Of a stretch of DNA of 64,000 nt, positions 14,847 through 25,296 are shown in pieces (the first letter of the stretch is position 1; each line of letters opens with the position of its first letter). Where the stretch lies: the NCBI GenBank assembly GCA_019096065.1, contig JAGUCH010000005.1:4898001-4962000 (forward strand). The letters run 5' to 3'. Origin of the DNA: Paracyclopina nana (taxonomy: Eukaryota; Arthropoda; Copepoda; Cyclopoida; Cyclopettidae). Position numbers and translations under genes: made by a program. A model generated the notes under the pieces. The model saw only the letters and a program-made list of their open reading frames with translations, did not search any database and was not told the DNA's origin.

Positions 14847-15336
14847 TAGTGATGGAACGAGTTTCAGCTTGGCTTGAAAGCTTGAAGCTAAAACCCAGCT
14901 TGAGCTACATAAGCAAAAAGCTTGGGATAGCTCGAACCAAATTTTGAAAAGCTTGAAAAAGCTTGAACCCAAAAAATACAAAGCTTGAAAAAGCTTGACG
15001 CCAAAAAATTTCAAAACTTTATCCATTTTTTATCAAAACAAAAAAGGGCAAATTCTAAAATTAGCAAATACTTGAGGGAGTGAAGGACTTAATCAAAGTT
15101 AAAGCTATTTCTGTCTTTATTTGCGCTTTTTGGGTAATTTTGTCAAATCTGGTGACTAATTGCCATTTTTTATGTCAAAATACTAAAAAGTGAGAAGCTT
15201 GAAAAAAGCTTGAAATGTGAAATTTCGAGCTTGAAAAAGCTTGATAATTATTTTCAAAAGCTTGGGATCGCTCGAACACATTTCTAAAAGCTTGAAGCTT
15301 GATCAAGCTGAAAATTTCCGGCTCGTTCCATCACTA
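14847..15336. mobile_element. Non-autonomous hAT-type MITE, 490 bp
   Basis: The element begins TAGTGATGGAACGAG and ends with the exact reverse complement, CTCGTTCCATCACTA, giving 15-bp perfect terminal inverted repeats. It is flanked by perfect 8-bp direct repeats (CGAAAAAT). Length, TIR style and 8-bp duplication fit a miniature hAT element. Inside, AAGCTTGA-type motifs recur on both arms (for example GCTTGGGATAGCTCGAAC near the left and GCTTGGGATCGCTCGAAC near the right, in the same orientation), probably subterminal transposase-binding repeats. It contains no transposase, so it would depend on a hAT transposase elsewhere in the genome. The perfect duplication and intact TIRs suggest a fairly recent insertion. 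Confidence 0.88.
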
Positions 15337-15344
15337 CGAAAAAT
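15337..15344. repeat. Target-site duplication, right copy (hAT MITE)
   Basis: Exact second copy of CGAAAAAT immediately after the right terminal inverted repeat of the element ending at 15336. Confidence 0.85.
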
Positions 15345-18300
15345 AAACAACACTACAGAAAAAACAAAAACAAAACAAAACGTGCAGAGACTTATTCGAC
15401 TGGAATAGCTACTTAAAGACAAAATGCATCCAAAAATGCCACTTGTTTAGGAAATTTTTCGCAAATTCAATAATAACGAAAATATGAACAATAGTTAGCC
15501 GCAACTGCCCATCAAGCCGAATCGGCCTAGCACGACAAAAGTGAATGAGGCGATTGCTACAGTAAAAGCTGAAAAAGGCTGAAAAATGCCACTTCGTCGG
15601 TTATCATTACTTTCATCGGTTGGTAACTCAAAACAGGAGCTAATTTGTCTGAACTGAGATTTTATCTCTGAGGCCTCAGCTGGATTCCACGGGCGGCTTA
15701 GTCCACTTCTCAGTAGTGTGTTGCTAAAATTAACTCTAAAGTGCACCTTGCCACAGAGATTGAAACGATATACGAATTCCTGCAGCATCGGCTCCCTTAT
15801 CAAACCTCAGCAGGAGAATGAAGGTAAGAAATCTGTTTATTTTCGCTTAGGTTCCACCCGAGCAGCTTTCAACTTATTTAGAGCGTTGTGCCATGATTCC
15901 GGTTATAATTCGAAAATTCGTCCGGTTTTGTCAAGGGTTGGATAATTTCGAAATTGGGTTGGAATTTTCCTCCACTTTTAATCTAGGTATGTGCACCTTT
16001 ATTTTTCATATTGAGGGTGTCTCTCTGGAAGCAGCTGCAAGTTAATGAATCAGTTAGGCTAATTCAAATTGCTTTCCACTGATTTGGTAACTTGAGCCAT
16101 ATTGTTTTTTGCTTCCTGCAAGAGATTTTGATTTTTTTGCTGCCAGCAAGATTCCTGAAGGACAAGTTAAAAATGGGTTTCTGATTTCCATCTTTGTAGA
16201 GGGCCACTAAAAAATTCATTACTCTCCGTCGGAAATTGATTTGCCCCCTTTTTGTGCACTTTGCTTGGATAGTTATGACTTTCTCAGGGAGTAGTTAGTA
16301 CTCGGTCTTGTTTCGCCCTCGGCATAACATGACACTAAGAAAAAACCTTGCTAACTAGATCTCTAAGCCACAAATTAACTATTTCTGACACTTATGGCTG
16401 CCATAAATGTCGCCCAGGTGTAGCAAGGTGCACAAAGTGCCCTGGATCTCTTGAGGGAATATCTAACTGTTTTGCGAGCACATTTTCTGGGGCAGATTGT
16501 AGTAGGTATAATATTTGGCGGAAGCAGGGCAGGAAAGCCAATAGGGCAGTAGTAGTCTTCCACCACTCCATGGAGCTAACCCCTTTTTTCGGAGATTGGA
16601 ATTTGTGAAATAAAACACGCCAGAAGGTGATAACGTCTGACAACATAATTATGGATCAGCTTCCAGCTAGCATCCTTCTCTCGTCGTCGTCATCATCGGA
16701 GTAGCAGTAGCAGCAAATAAACCCATTCATGATGGATTTCGCTCCTGGGATGGATGCAGGCAACCCTTTTTCGCCAATAAAGTAATGGAAAGAAATGAAG
16801 CTTGTGGTAGCTCGATCATAAAACTGTCAATGTATCTGATAGTTCTTCACCCCTCCAGATTTATGGCCATCGACCTGATCAACATTTATTCTAATTAAGC
16901 CCATAGCAGCTGCCAGCTTCTGTGGCATGCTACAATTGAGGATTTCTCGAATATGTAGAGCTAGTAGAGAGGTGCCATAATTCACGCGGGCAAACTCGGG
17001 GGTGTAAAACAGGTAAACAAGTTAATGTGGCAAATAAAAGAACGAGGCTGGCAGCTGCTGTCATTGATGATGTTTGAGAGATGACGAGCAAAGCAGTTGC
17101 AGTTGTCCCGTGACTACAAGAAGGAGTGGTCATAAATCTTTACGTCTATCGCGCATCGTTTACTTCCTCCTCCCCTACTTTCCTCATAGACTGCTCTAGT
17201 ATTATACCTAAGAGCTAAGGAGTTATGGCCAATTTTAAAGGAATCTTGCTCTCCCCTATAGCAGCATTTTGACGGAAATGACTCCTATGCTGGAATGTCC
17301 AGATTTTATGGCATAAAAAGCAGATGGCAGCACCAGCTCAGATCATAACATTGACCCCCTCCTACGTTTTTCCTTTGGCACATATCGACAGTTGTGCCAA
17401 ATTATCAATATCAGCTTGTATTTAGCTCCTGCTGCAGCAGCAGATTCTTGACATAAATCATCCACTAGACTGGGTTTCCCTTTACTTGATTGTCTCTACT
17501 TTTTTCAAAGTGGACTGTGCGAAAAAAGTGCCAGTCTTGACAGATGCGAAGCGACGGTGGCGCGGCACCGCACAAAATCGCAATTTTCTTCACGGATTGT
17601 CAGACAAAAGTGAAACGGAATCTGCTCTCACTATTTTCAAACAATAAAGAGAGTTATTGTTCTCTTTTTCCCTTTACTGGAGTGTCGTTTGTTCGTCTAG
17701 CTGCGACAACTCTTGAGATCTCCAAACTCCTATTTCAAATACTGTTAAAAGCACTATCCCAGAAATATCGTAATGTTATCAAGATGTTTTTCATCGAGCT
17801 TCTCGATGCATTATTACTAGCTGTTCCATGACGAAATCCAAGTCTGGAAATGGAAGATTTGTCATGGTTAACTGGAGTAAAAAGAAGCAGCTAGGGTTGT
17901 GGTATAATATCACTTGCCTTTGTCACGTAGCTGCCTATAAAGAGTTCAATCAAACAACCTGGCAGTTCATTCTAATTGCTTTACTGCATCCGGAGAGGAG
18001 GGCTGGAAAAAAAGCTAATTCCACTCGGGTCTGACAAATCTTGTTTTAGGAAACTTTTCTAAGCAGGTCCATTTTTCAATTTGACGCACTTGCTAACTTT
18101 TGAGCATCCCCCTCCGAGTGTGTAGCATATATAGTATATACCAGACAATACTTATCTGTCCAGGGTAATTCATCAGCAGTTTTCTACTCTACAATGGATG
18201 TCGTCAGCTTTTGACTTCCAATCAGCGCTCAATTGTTGTTCGAAAGTATATGCTACTATATACTATGTATAGTATGTAACTTTTTATGAAGAATGGGCGT

Positions 18301-20118
18301 TTTAAATGAGGTTTTCGTATCATGGCATTATTTTGAGAATGGAACTACTTGACCATGAAATTTTTGCTCGCAAATTAGTGCCCCTTTTTGCCGCTAAAGT
18401 TTGCACTTGCAAGACAAGTTCATTGGCAAATTTATTTTGCCACCGGCTACCCAAGCGAGCGTAAAATCATATCATCTAGCTGGAAGCCGGTTATTCTAAA
18501 GTGCATCGCGCTCTACTTTTTTCCCTATATAGCAAGAATATAAAGCTATTTTCGGTGTCCTGTCTTCAAGTTTTTTCCCTCTGTTGACAGCAAAGAGTTA
18601 GGCAAATATTTTTCACTGATGTGATGGGAGGAGTAGGCAAGGAAATATCGGCCCCATTTTTGCATTGCAGCCTGACATTTTCAACAATTGGACTCCTTGC
18701 TTGTTGAGAATCGTGAAAAATTTACGACTCGAGCTTCAGCTCTGAATTGCTCAAACCTGGCATCTCTATTATTTTCTTTTCGTCGTCGAGAGGTCTTCTT
18801 GGTATTGCCAAGTTTTCTTCCTTTCTTCCACGATGTCACATCGCCAGCTAACTTTCTTCAAGGCTATAGACATTTGTTTACAAAACAATCAGAGGCTCTT
18901 TCATGATTTATGCTTCTTCCCCTCCAAAATACTCAATGAAATTTCAGTTACTTCCTTGATTCCAGTGGAAACACATGACCTAGATTGTTTTCGAGGCCTC
19001 CAACTTGACTTTTAGATATGAGCTCCCTCGGAAATCCACCCTCGTCTGCGCTCAAAAAAAGCTAGGACATGAAATACAAATATGCTCCTTGGGAATTGTT
19101 CAGCCATTATTTTTAGAATATGTAGTATGGCAAGAAAAAGACACGAAAGCTACTTCAAATTTTGCACTTGACCATTGAACTCGATCCCCCAAGGACTAGG
19201 CTCAAGACAAATTGCATTTTTGCCTGCAGAGGAAACGAATTGAGCACCAGGTGCTGTCTTCTCAAATTCTTCACCGCTTTCTACATTTTAGCATTTAAAA
19301 ATACCCTTATAAAAGTGCTTTTTACACTTGCGGGGTGTGACAAATGGAGAAAAATTCCCAGCTGGTGTTAAGCAGCGCTACTTTAAAAATGGCGATTTTT
19401 ACCCGGCGCTCACACACACACACATAGCATAACTGCATGTTTTCTCCCCCCTTAGAAAGAAAAGTAGTTTTGTCCACCTGCTTTCTTTACATTACTACAT
19501 GCAGTAGCAGAACTATGGCGCGAGATTGGATTTGTCTTCCAAGAAGAAAAAGCAAGAAGTGTTCTTCTACACTAGCTAAGACGTACGTAGGCAAATGCCA
19601 ACAACAAATAACATTCTGTAAACATTTGCTTTGCATTACCCCCCTCTTTCTCCTCCCATTGTTCCAAGTCGGCGTTTTTTAGCGCGAAATGACCGAAAGC
19701 TGCTGGGAAATTACATTAGGGTTACAACTAGTGTTTACTTGACGCAGTCTCCTACTACTTCCATATCATGTGAAACTACTGAGAATGGGGAGGGTCTCGT
19801 AATGACAACAGGCACCACAAAAGTGGTGCATTAAGCCTAATTTCTAATTTTTTGCTTGGATTGGTAATGAAGAAATGCTTCATTGGCCAAATATTGGAAC
19901 TTGAACTAGTGGCATACAGCTGAATGAATCAAAATTCTTCCATTGCTAATCACTGACAAATTTTAGTGGTAATGGTTGAACTTGGCAATAAATCACTTTT
20001 GAATGATATGCCTGATGACAACACCTGATTAAACCAGTTCTGCCTTGGTGCTCTTGCCAGTTTCCACTTTGATTAGTGAAACCAATCAAGCAAACAGAAG
20101 AGTCCAAATCGTGTCTTT
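15345..20118. other. Non-coding stretch, no supportable gene
   Basis: Only short frames without recognisable domains. It contains small simple-sequence tracts (CGTCGTCGTCATCATC near 16684) and the dinucleotide microsatellite listed separately at 19410. I see no tRNA, rRNA or clear transposon end here. Confidence 0.55.
19410..19424. repeat. (CA)n microsatellite
   Basis: A short uninterrupted CACACA run. No function is implied. Confidence 0.8.
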
Positions 20119-20287
20119 GGCCCGGTCCTTAGCAGGTTTTCTCATCATTAGCTGGTGACGGGTATTTAAATACCCTATGTAGTATAAAGGTACTTAAATA
20201 GCAGCTACTTAAATACTTTTTTACTACATAGGGTATTTAAATACCCGTCACCAGCTAATGATGAGAAAACCTGCTAAGGATCGGGCC
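20119..20287. mobile_element. Foldback palindrome / MITE-like hairpin element, 169 bp
   Basis: The left arm from 20119 (GGCCCGGTCCTTAGCAGG and onward to about 20184) is the reverse complement of the right arm (about 20222-20287) over roughly 66 bp, with one difference near the tips (GGT versus GAT). The arms contain their own palindrome, GGGTATTTAAATACCC. The spacer is about 37 bp and AT-rich. TTT lies on both sides and may be a 3-bp target duplication. Length and symmetry fit a foldback MITE; the superfamily cannot be assigned from this copy. Near-perfect arms imply a recent origin or ongoing arm homogenisation. Confidence 0.75.
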
Positions 20288-20464
20288 TTTATTTGCTTTG
20301 TTCAAATCATTGGACAAGTGGAACACGACATATGCTAAGTTGACAATTGGGAGTGACTAATTCGTCCATCTGTCACTGAGTCACGTGACCTTTCATCAAA
20401 TAACATTTACTAGTGTGATTGGCAAATATAGCTATTTGAACAATTAAATTTTGTAAATAAAAGA

Positions 20465-20704
20465 ATGGTTGGCCCTGAATTGACTACAACTACCTGTTCG
20501 CAGCTTTATTGCTGTGAAAGATTCATTTTAGGGAGTAAAACGGAAACGGTCTGCTACGAAATGGACCATGGTGAAAATTGTAGTGAGCACAAATTACCTT
20601 ATTGTGACAAAGAACACAAGGAATTTCACGATCCACTGCACACAGCCATGATGGATAGATATCATTGTCTTCAAAATAAGTCAGAAAACACTGATTTCCC
20701 ATAG
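20465..20704 (+). CDS. Possible small Cys/His-rich protein (79 aa), uncertain
   Basis: I do not recognise this frame. It encodes 79 residues with eight cysteines and several histidines, including a CC pair near residue 16 and a CxxH near residue 38. The ATG has A at -3 and G at +4, a favourable context. There is no signal peptide. Composition is more protein-like than most frames in the surrounding 20 kb, but no family signature is visible and chance remains the leading alternative. It starts about 180 bp after the foldback palindrome, with no obvious link to it. It might also be one exon of a longer gene. Confidence 0.18.
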   Translation: MVGPELTTTTCSQLYCCERFILGSKTETVCYEMDHGENCSEHKLPYCDKEHKEFHDPLHTAMMDRYHCLQNKSENTDFP

Positions 20705-21654
20705 GGATATTTCAAGCGGGGGGGCTGATGTTCTATTTTATTCGCAAATATATAAGCCTAATGGCAAAATATGAAAGTAGCGTTTTTTCGATCAGTGAAA
20801 GTGTAATATGTTAGCTCAAATTGACAAATGTTTGGGAATCTTTTGCCGACCTCGCATGACCTATTGATTACTGCAGGAAATGGGGAAAAACCAATGTCTA
20901 AATCCGCTCGGCTGCAGCCCAGCTCATCTAAGCGCATCTGTCATGTGTACCAATGCAAACTTTTTTGGTAGATCAATAAAAGGCTCCAATAATTTACCTT
21001 CTGGGCTGGCATTGAAATTCGAGCATGCTTATGCAATCAGATGCCAAGGGCCCTTAAAAAGGACGTGATTCGAAGCCACATGCAGTTATACCACTACAAT
21101 AATTTTCTATAAGTAGCTAGTTCACGAACTCTTCGCATTTTTTTCTATATGCTATATTTGTGGCGGCAAGCGCATATGCGTTTTATGCTAATCCGGATCA
21201 GTTGTAGACTTTTTTGTACCCCTGGAGCACAAGTGGATTTCGGATACTTGAGATCTCGATATCATGAGCCTCAAGCCAAGAAATGGAGGAAGCCTTTAAA
21301 AAGTTATCACGCTTCTCACTCGTAATTGCAGCGCGTTTTCATCGCATGATGCAGCCTCGCCTGATTTTCGCCAGTTTCAATGGCTCTATCATTACTTCTT
21401 GAAGCCATTCATGATCAGAGGAAATTTCAATGTGATTTTATCCTCGCTGCTACTTTTTCAGCAGCAGAACCTTGTCGTTTTCTCCATTGTTCAACGTGCA
21501 AATTTCGCCTGCTTCTGCATGCTCATGCTCATTTGAATGCAGTCGTATGCAGTGAAGACAGTAGATCTCATCTGCATTGAACAAATTGCTATACTGCTAC
21601 TGCAAACATTGGGGCTGATTATTATGAAATGCATCAAAAATTAGCAGTTCAAGG

Positions 21655-21679
21655 CTGCTACTGCTGCTGCTGCTGCTGG
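21655..21679. repeat. CTG trinucleotide repeat
   Basis: Consecutive CTG units with one CTA interruption near the start, lying in non-coding DNA. Confidence 0.8.
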
Positions 21680-23466
21680 CAAAAGCATAAAAAACTTTCC
21701 TCCTATTGCATTGTTTCCTGAAGCCATGATTTTTGCTGCAAAACCCCATTTTTACCCCCAAACGAATAAGTTTCCAAGGCAGCTAGGAAGTGGCACAACT
21801 TTACTATCTGGAAGTTGCAGGCTTTTTTAGAGCACCAAAGGCAGGTGCAATATTGGTATATGTATGCTCCATTTAGTGGATTGTGCAAAATGGTGGTGGG
21901 ATGCTCAATCACCACCAAGTTGAGAGGAGCAAAGTTTTGCTTGAAAAATGAGCCAAAATTACGTTTTATGAGGCACGAAAAGTTGAGGTTTACTTCTTCT
22001 TCTTCTCACACCTCCTCCCACGTCTTCGTCGTCGGCTTGAGCCAGTAATGTTCCAAAAATGAAGAGGAGCTTATGCAAGGACGAGCTCGGCGGCTTTAAA
22101 ATTGCCTTCATTCTTCATCTAAATTGCTTCATTTTCGGCTCCTCTTAATAACAACTAGTTATTGGCCCGCGCGCCTTCCTTATTTTAAAAATCTAGTGTG
22201 ATTGTGAAACTTGTGGGTAGTATTCTAAGTGAAAACGATCCATACACGCAAAACTTTGACCCTTGGCTTGACTGTAGTATAGAACTATAGAATGCTGCTG
22301 CTCATGAACAAAAGATCGAATTTCAACCACAGAAATTGTTTCTTCTTCGTCTTGAGTTCTTCTTCTTCCCGGAACGTCGCGACGACACGAGAAGGGAAAT
22401 CGTTTTTCCCCATTATTGCCAGAAGTGCATTTTTCCAAATAAAGAATGGCAAATGTCAGATCGATCCACAAGATATTTCTACTCCAACATGATATCACAT
22501 AGCCAAAAGGCTTTGCTAATTTTTGACATTTTTGCTATACTAGCTATACCAAGTTTTCTCGGAAACTTTTACTGGGCAGAGCCAACTAGTCAGGTATAGC
22601 AGTTGCATTAAAAAGTTTTTTTCTGCAAAAAGCCCACCTCAAAACAGATTTGTTACAATGGCACTACTGGGCAAACTTTTGTTTCGGGATAGTTTTTCTC
22701 CCAATATCATTTTCTTCTTGTTGTATATGCTGTTGATTTTCACACCTTAGCACAAAATAGTATGATCCCAGGAATTTTCATATCTTATTGGGCCGCATGA
22801 CTGCGTGAATTTTTGCCTGCTATCTGTGCTTCGGTTTTTCCTTCAACGATGATTTTTTTAAGTGGTAGGACATATATTTACAACGTCATCGAGCAACGGT
22901 TTTCTTTTTGTAAATTGTGAGACTTGCAGCTTGGTGTGAAGATTCGTTAGCTGCCATAATTTCTGGGATGATGACCTCCCCCAACCCCAACGAGCAGCAG
23001 ACTGAGCCGTAGTCTAGAAAATTTAATTGGAACCCTGAGAAAGCCGAGAACAAATAGTTGGAGCTGTAAATTACAGGGCTCGAGATATGATGACACTAAA
23101 CAACAAAAGTAATAACATACCAATTTCTAGACCTTGGCCATGTGCTTGAAAATTGAGCCCAATAATTACACGCATAACATGGTAGTCTTGGAGGTGGTAG
23201 ATGTTTATTGGCATACATTTGCGACATCATAAAATGCAAGGTTGTGTAGTAGCCAGCAGTGGTACTACGACCGTTTTTGAAATTATAAATAATTAGGGGT
23301 TATTATGAGCAGCAGCATAACAGAGATATACCAAAGATTTAGCACCTAGATAAAGGCTCATTTTCGAATTATTTTTTAACTACGTGCATTTTTGAACCGA
23401 ATAGACCTTCGGTTTTAATTAAGGGCGTGGCTAACCTAATAAACGCGATTTCCCCAATTTCGTAAT

Positions 23467-23503
23467 AGCTTGTTCTCATAAACCTAAATTCAGGTAAGCA
23501 AGG
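23467..23503 (+). repeat. Harbinger left terminal inverted repeat
   Basis: It begins AGCTTGTTCTCATAAAC and continues through a CAGGTAAGCAAGG segment. It matches the reverse complement of the right end with about three mismatches. Confidence 0.85.
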
Positions 23504-23655
23504 CAGCAACTTTAAGGTACCTGCCCAATTAAGGTAAGCAAGCTTGCTTTCAGGTAACTGAATCAATTCAGGAACCTTCCTTAACTGGTTTCCCAAACAA
23601 GTTAGCTTCACTTTCAACAGCTGAATATAGTTTTCTGAAAATAATCTTAATCATC

Positions 23656-25005
23656 ATGTCTTTGGAGATTGGCTTCCTCATTGATCTTGAAAATATGGAG
23701 ACCCTGTCTTCTATAGAAAATACAGCTGATTCTGAGGCTGTGAGTGTTCCAAGAAGAGTAGTGAGAGATCAAGAGAATCCTCTTGAGTTTTTTAACGATC
23801 GTGAGTTCAAATCACACCATGGATTTTCAAAAGAAGGCTTTTTACATGTTTTGAGGCTTTTTGGACCCAAGCTAATCAAAAGAAAGAAAAAAGATGCCCC
23901 AGTTCCTGCTTTACTTGTGCTGTCAACCTTTCTGAACTTCCTGAGGTCTAACTCTTTCCTAAGATGTGTTTCTACCCATTTCACTGTACAATTAAGTGTG
24001 GCTACAGTTGGTCGAATTGTTAATGATACTGCCAAAATAATTGCCAATGAAATGAACAATTTTGTCAAGTTTCCGGATCAAGAAGAGCAGAAGCTCATAG
24101 CAAGCAGATTTTTTGAAGAGTGTGGTATTCCTGGCATAATTGGTGTGATTGATGGCTCTTTGATTAAAATATCAAAGCCAAAATTTGTAGAAAAAGTTTT
24201 GGTGAACAAGTTTTACTCAAGAAAAGGTTATTTTGCTTGGAACAGTTGTGCTGTGGTTGATGACAATCTGAAATTTCGTTGGGCAGTTTGCAAAAATCCA
24301 GGATCAGCTCATGACAGTCGAATCTATAATGAGAGTCATCTTAAGGCAATGCTTGAATCACAATTCAATGCAAAATATCCGATGTTCATAATAGGCGATG
24401 AAGGGTAAGCATAATTTTTTTTTAATAAAGAGTAGCTATAAATTTGCTAAAAAGTACTCTGCTTGTACATAAATCTACCATAACTCTGATTTTGTACTTA
24501 ACTTTTGTTGGGCATATGCTGCATTTCAATGGACAGCATTTTGGAGGACTGCATTTAAGTGTAGTGCATTTTAGCAGACTGCATTATTGGACATTTGTAC
24601 TTAACTATTCCTGGTTACAGGTTTCAGAATCAAAAGACCTTGCTTGTACCTATAAGAGATGACCGAGTTGAGACTGATGCACAGAAAAACTTCAATGATG
24701 CTCTAAAGAAAGTCCGAGTCAAAGTTGAACATGCTTTTGGAGTGTGGAAAAAACGTTTTCCAGCTATGCTGTATGGATTGAGGAAAGACAAGCAAGAAAA
24801 TAGCCAAGCCACCATTTTTGCCAGTTTTGTGCTCCATAATTTAGCACTTGACATGAATGAGCCAGCAGAACTGCCTAAGCATGACAAAAAGCTTATTGAA
24901 AGGTTTGAGCAATTGATGCATGAGTCACAAAATGATCATGACCCTGCAATAGCTGATGGCAACAAATTTGTGCGTGATCTAATCATTGCTCGTCTGTTCC
25001 AATAA
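23656..25005 (+). CDS. Harbinger (HARBI1-like) transposase, two exons
   Basis: Exons 23656-24404 and 24621-25005 join to 377 aa; HARBI1-type proteins are usually near 350. The intron has a GTAAGC donor and a TTACAG acceptor, and the join restores GDEGF, matching the family's GDSGY block. Visible family blocks are a helix-turn-helix-like region (about residues 84-130), VIDG (D166), the GSAHDSRIYNES block (residues 216-227), GDEG (D248) and VEHAFGVWKKRF (E286). D166, D248 and E286 are the likely DDE triad by family pattern, though the exact assignment needs alignment. The enzyme would cut and paste the element, acting with the Myb-like partner for import and end binding. The ATG has A at -3. 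An AATAAA overlaps the stop codon. I see no frameshift or internal stop. Confidence 0.92.
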
Positions 25006-25006
25006 A
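25001..25006 (+). promoter_or_regulatory. Poly(A) signal overlapping transposase stop
   Basis: AATAAA whose central TAA is the transposase stop codon (25003-25005). If used, the 3' UTR would be only a few dozen bases long, leaving room before the convergent partner gene. Confidence 0.5.
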
Positions 25007-25265
25007 GCTCTTTTTTAATAGATTCATAACTTGAATAATGGCTTGGCCATGATAATTCTATGTGCGAATGAACCAGAGACATATTCACAGAATATTTGCT
25101 ACGAGATGATGTAATAGAGATCTGCACTATAGCATTTATTTACTGAAGCTTTGTGCAACGCATTTCCACCGGGATATGGAGCGCACAGCGCCTGAGGTGA
25201 GCGGACCCGTGCTCTTTCTACAATAGATTATGAAGTACCAAATGTAGAAGCAATTGAAGAACCAT

Positions 25266-25271
25266 TTTATT
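25266..25271 (-). promoter_or_regulatory. Poly(A) signal of Harbinger Myb-like gene
   Basis: AATAAA on the minus strand, about 26 bases past the stop codon of the Myb-like gene. Confidence 0.55.
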
Positions 25272-25296
25272 AACATGGACTTATAAAAATGAAAAA

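Larger units (their letters stand above)
20288..23463. other. Non-coding stretch with one Cys-rich small ORF
   Basis: Apart from the 79-codon cysteine-rich frame at 20465-20704 (entered separately) and a CTG repeat near 21655, I see no gene, RNA or transposon boundary. Short ORFs lack domain character. Confidence 0.5.

Noticed and set aside
14612..14947. 111-codon plus-strand ORF
   Set aside because: Its second part is inside the hAT MITE, so it is not a conserved reading frame.
18119..18280. TAGCATATA / TATATGCTA inverted pair
   Set aside because: A 10-bp match within very AT-rich, low-complexity sequence; expected by chance.
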